From Opitutia bacterium UBA953 (GTDB taxonomy: Bacteria; Verrucomicrobiota; Verrucomicrobiia; Opitutales; UBA953), in contig DBCR01000058.1 in assembly GCA_002293125.1 (NCBI GenBank), positions 43,507 through 53,513 on the forward strand: 10,007 bases of DNA, read 5' to 3'. The notes beneath the pieces were generated by a model that saw only the letters and a list, made by a program, of their open reading frames with translations, was not told the origin of the DNA and made no database searches. The stretch's first letter is position 1. Each line of letters begins with the position of its first letter. Shown one piece after another: positions 8,122 through 10,007 of this stretch. A program made the translations under genes and the position numbers.

Positions 8122-9192
8122 ATGCGTACCGCCCTCGCCTACCTGTCCCTCGGCTTCGTCGCTTCGATTGTCGACGCTGCCCCGGTGAAGTTCAACGACC
8201 CGAAGCCCCAGGCTTACCACCTCACGGTGCGCGCCAGCGAGGTCGACCCGTCCGCGAAGTCTTACCCCGACATCGAGTTCGGGCTGGAGAGCAAGGGCAA
8301 GCCGGCCGACGTGCAGACCGCCGACGTCGACACGCGCGTCGTGCCCCGCGGCCAGCTCGTCGTCTGGCTGATGGGCCATAACGCCGTCATCGCCGAGAAG
8401 GTCAACGGCTACGGCTACCATCATATCAGCGTCCATTACGCCCGCGGCTGGTTCGGCAAGCTGAACACCGTGCCGGCCGACACGCAGCACCTCGGCAACA
8501 TCCGCCTCGAAGCCACCGCCGGCGTCGACGCCTCGAAGTCGGTCGAGATCGCCGAAGCTGATTCCGCCAAGGGCCGCGCCACGCGGATGGTCCAGTGGCT
8601 CGTGAAGAAGCACCCGCAGGGCCGTTGGGAACAGTTCCTCGCCGCCGGCGGCAAGGAACTCGACTGGACCAAGGTCGTCGTCGGCGGCTCCTCGCACGGC
8701 GCCACCTCCTCCGCGCGTTTCGCGATGCACCAGCAGGTCGCGCGCGTGATCATGTTCTGCGGCCCGCGCGACAACACCGAAGACTGGCAGGCTGGTCCGT
8801 CGGCGACGCCGCTCAACCGCTTCTTCGGTTATACCCACGTCCTCGACAGCGGCTGGACTGGCGACCATTACCAGCGCTCGTGGCTGATGCTGCGCCTCAA
8901 CGCCTACGGACCCATCGTGAACGCCGAAACGGAGAAAGCTCCCTATGGTCATTCGCGCCGCCTCATCGCCGACGCTCCGATGAAGGGCGACGAAAAGAAG
9001 CAGGCCGGCGCCGCGCACGGCTACGTGACGCCGAGCAAGGGCTCGCCCAAGGACGCCCAAGGACGACCCCTGCAGGAAGACGTGTGGAAATATCTGTTCA
9101 CCTCCGATGTCGAGAAAGTCGGCAAGCCAGTCCCCGCGGAAGCTGGCGTCCGGATGGACCAGCGCTCCGAGGCCAAGCCGAAGAAGAAGTAA
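8122..9192 (+). CDS. Secreted alpha/beta-hydrolase-like protein (second of a pair)
   Basis: The 356-residue product begins with MRTALAYLSLGFVASIVDAAP, a signal peptide with a likely cut after VDA. The core contains the strand LVVWLMGHNA and the elbow VVVGGSSHGATSSA (186-199), in which G189-S-S191-H-G193 fits GxSxG with Ser191 as nucleophile. Possible partners are Asp242 in HVLDSGW and His299 in AAHGYVTP; these two are inferred from order only. The overall look recalls the uncharacterised hydrolases labelled BPSS1187 family, though I could not check this. The C-terminus ends in a basic tail (AKPKKK). A perfect 10-bp tandem duplication lies at 9045-9064, but the reading frame continues through it. 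It lies 51 nt after another secreted hydrolase and 45 nt before trmD. No Shine-Dalgarno motif precedes the ATG. Confidence 0.82.
   Translation: MRTALAYLSLGFVASIVDAAPVKFNDPKPQAYHLTVRASEVDPSAKSYPDIEFGLESKGKPADVQTADVDTRVVPRGQLVVWLMGHNAVIAEKVNGYGYHHISVHYARGWFGKLNTVPADTQHLGNIRLEATAGVDASKSVEIAEADSAKGRATRMVQWLVKKHPQGRWEQFLAAGGKELDWTKVVVGGSSHGATSSARFAMHQQVARVIMFCGPRDNTEDWQAGPSATPLNRFFGYTHVLDSGWTGDHYQRSWLMLRLNAYGPIVNAETEKAPYGHSRRLIADAPMKGDEKKQAGAAHGYVTPSKGSPKDAQGRPLQEDVWKYLFTSDVEKVGKPVPAEAGVRMDQRSEAKPKKK
9045..9064 (+). repeat. 10-bp perfect tandem repeat inside the second hydrolase gene
   Basis: GCCCAAGGAC occurs twice in direct succession (9045-9054 and 9055-9064). The unit is not a multiple of three, so gain or loss of one copy would shift the frame near the C-terminus of the hydrolase (about residues 308-315). 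Confidence 0.9.
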
Positions 9193-9226
9193 GCCGCCGG
9201 AAGGACGGCTTGCGCTCGGCGGCCTT
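9191..9226 (+). other. Overlapping hairpins between the hydrolase gene and trmD
   Basis: Two mutually exclusive stems can form in the 45-nt gap. One is AAGCCG (9191-9196) with CGGCTT (9206-9211). The other is GCCGCC (9193-9198) with GGCGGC (9218-9223), followed by CTTT. The second resembles a weak terminator with a long loop. It may separate the hydrolase transcript from trmD or attenuate read-through; GC-rich DNA also yields such pairings by chance. Confidence 0.3.
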
Positions 9227-9237
9227 TCGGCTGTTGG

Positions 9238-9945
9238 ATGACTGCGTTCACCGTGGCCATCCGCATCGACCTAGTCACCCTCTTCCCGGCCATGGCCGAC
9301 GGCTTCCTCCAGGAGTCCGTCATCGGAAAGGCCATCGATAAGGGCCTGATCGCCTTCAAGGCCCACGACCTCCGCGCCTATTCCAAGGACAAGCACCGCA
9401 AGGTCGACGACATGCCCTACGGCGGCGGCCCCGGCATGCTCATGAGCTGCCAGCCCCTGTTCGACGCCGTCGACGCCCTAGCCACCCCGGACTGCGAAGT
9501 CATCTATCTCTGCCCCGACGGTGAACAATTGACGAACAAATTGGCCAAGGAACTGGCTCAAAAGAGCCATTTGATTCTCATTTCGGGTCATTATGAGGGC
9601 ATCGACCAACGTTTCCGGGACCGGAAGGTCACCCGGGAGGTCTCAATCGGCGATTATGTGCTTACTAACGGCACTTTGCCCGCCTGCGTCCTGGTCGATT
9701 GCCTCGGCCGGCAGCTCCCCGGGGTGCTCGGGGAGGAAAACTCCTTGACTGGGGATAGTTACAACGGCAAGTTGCTCGCCTTTCCGCAGTTCACCCGACC
9801 CGCTGTTTACGATGGTCTCGAGGTGCCCCCCGTCCTCCTAGGAGGAAATCACGCCGAAATCGAAAAATGGCGTCGGGAAAGGCAAATAGAGAAGACAAAG
9901 CAACGCAGACCGGACCTGATGAAAGACCAAGAACACCAGCCATGA
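9238..9945 (+). CDS. trmD: tRNA (guanine37-N1)-methyltransferase TrmD
   Basis: TrmD methylates N1 of G37, next to the anticodon, using S-adenosylmethionine, and prevents +1 frameshifting. The 235-residue length is normal. Recognised blocks are IRIDLVTLFP at the N-terminus, DDMPYGGGPGM for tRNA contacts, the trefoil-knot segments ISGHYEGIDQR (115-125) and SIGDYVLTNGTLPA (136-149), then PGVLGEENSLTGDSY with Asp173 at the place of the catalytic Asp, FPQFTRP, and the C-terminal VPPVLLGGNHAEIEKWR and RRPDL. The knot loop reads TNGT where most homologues have T/SGGE. Codon use changes within the gene: up to about 9520 nearly all codons end in G or C, after which A/T-ending codons and TTG become common. 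The ATG at 9238 leaves a short MTAFTVA lead before the conserved start. The stop overlaps the rplS start (ATGA), so the two are translationally coupled. No rimM or rpsP lies upstream, unlike the classical rpsP-rimM-trmD-rplS order. Confidence 0.97.
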   Translation: MTAFTVAIRIDLVTLFPAMADGFLQESVIGKAIDKGLIAFKAHDLRAYSKDKHRKVDDMPYGGGPGMLMSCQPLFDAVDALATPDCEVIYLCPDGEQLTNKLAKELAQKSHLILISGHYEGIDQRFRDRKVTREVSIGDYVLTNGTLPACVLVDCLGRQLPGVLGEENSLTGDSYNGKLLAFPQFTRPAVYDGLEVPPVLLGGNHAEIEKWRRERQIEKTKQRRPDLMKDQEHQP

Positions 9946-10007
9946 GCAACCATCCCCTCATCCAATTTGCCACCCAGCCCCAGCTGAAGACCGCCCGCGG
10001 AGACCAT
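9942..10007 (+). CDS. rplS: 50S ribosomal protein L19, N-terminal fragment at window edge
   Basis: An ATG overlapping the trmD stop opens a frame that runs to the window edge: 22 codons starting MSNHPLIQFATQPQLKT. This resembles the L19 N-terminus (hydrophobic Ile/Leu, then a Gln/Lys-containing helix leading to the conserved RPGDTV region, which would lie beyond the edge). The trmD-rplS neighbourhood is highly conserved in bacteria, which supports the call. L19 sits at the 30S-50S interface. Only the first residues are visible, so the assignment relies heavily on gene order. Confidence 0.82.
   Translation, partial: MSNHPLIQFATQPQLKTARGDH

Noticed and set aside
8107..9060. 317-codon minus-strand open frame opposite the second hydrolase
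   Set aside because: It is an antisense shadow with Gly/Val/Arg/Asp-rich composition and no motifs; the plus strand has a signal peptide and GxSxG elbow.

Overview
This GC-rich window (roughly 60-65% G+C, strongly G/C-ending codons) looks like chromosomal DNA from a Verrucomicrobiota-type bacterium, perhaps of the Opitutae kind. That placement is an inference. It rests on a secreted DUF1080 (3-keto-disaccharide hydrolase) protein, a membrane pyrophosphatase of the divergent 'DCTGDNAGDSVG / GNTFKATAKP' type, secreted alpha/beta hydrolases, and start codons that almost uniformly lack a Shine-Dalgarno sequence. No mobile element, CRISPR array, tRNA or rRNA was seen.

Layout. (1) 1-587, minus: N-terminal part of a secreted DUF1080 protein, cut by the window edge. 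(2) 588-764: divergent intergenic region holding a palindrome, an AT-richer patch and a C/T-rich repeat tract before the next start. (3) 765-3191, plus: hppA, an ion-pumping membrane pyrophosphatase with a signal-peptide-like N-terminus, followed by a strong intrinsic terminator. (4) 3462-4271, plus: a hypothetical protein of unknown family, whose end overlaps tail-to-tail by 7 nt with (5) 4265-4828, minus: a YqhA/UPF0114 four-helix membrane protein. (6) 4878-6368, minus: an FAD-dependent phytoene-desaturase-like oxidoreductase lying 49 nt upstream of the YqhA gene and possibly co-transcribed with it. (7) 6444-7247, minus: a stand-alone ABC ATPase starting with GTG. (8) 7333-8070 and 8122-9192, plus: two consecutive secreted alpha/beta-hydrolase-fold proteins. 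(9) 9238-9945, plus: trmD, overlapping by 4 nt with (10) 9942-10007: the first 22 codons of rplS.

The genes do not form one pathway. They read as short independent transcription units: energy conservation at the membrane (hppA), redox chemistry on a polyene or similar substrate (FAD enzyme), exported hydrolysis of carbohydrates or esters (DUF1080 protein and the hydrolase pair), and translation quality (trmD-rplS). I found no convincing undescribed multi-gene system. The items most worth a second look are an abrupt codon-usage shift inside trmD, the divergent hppA with an export-like N-terminus, the paired secreted hydrolases (the second carrying a 10-bp tandem repeat), the unplaced hypothetical protein, and the window-wide lack of Shine-Dalgarno motifs.
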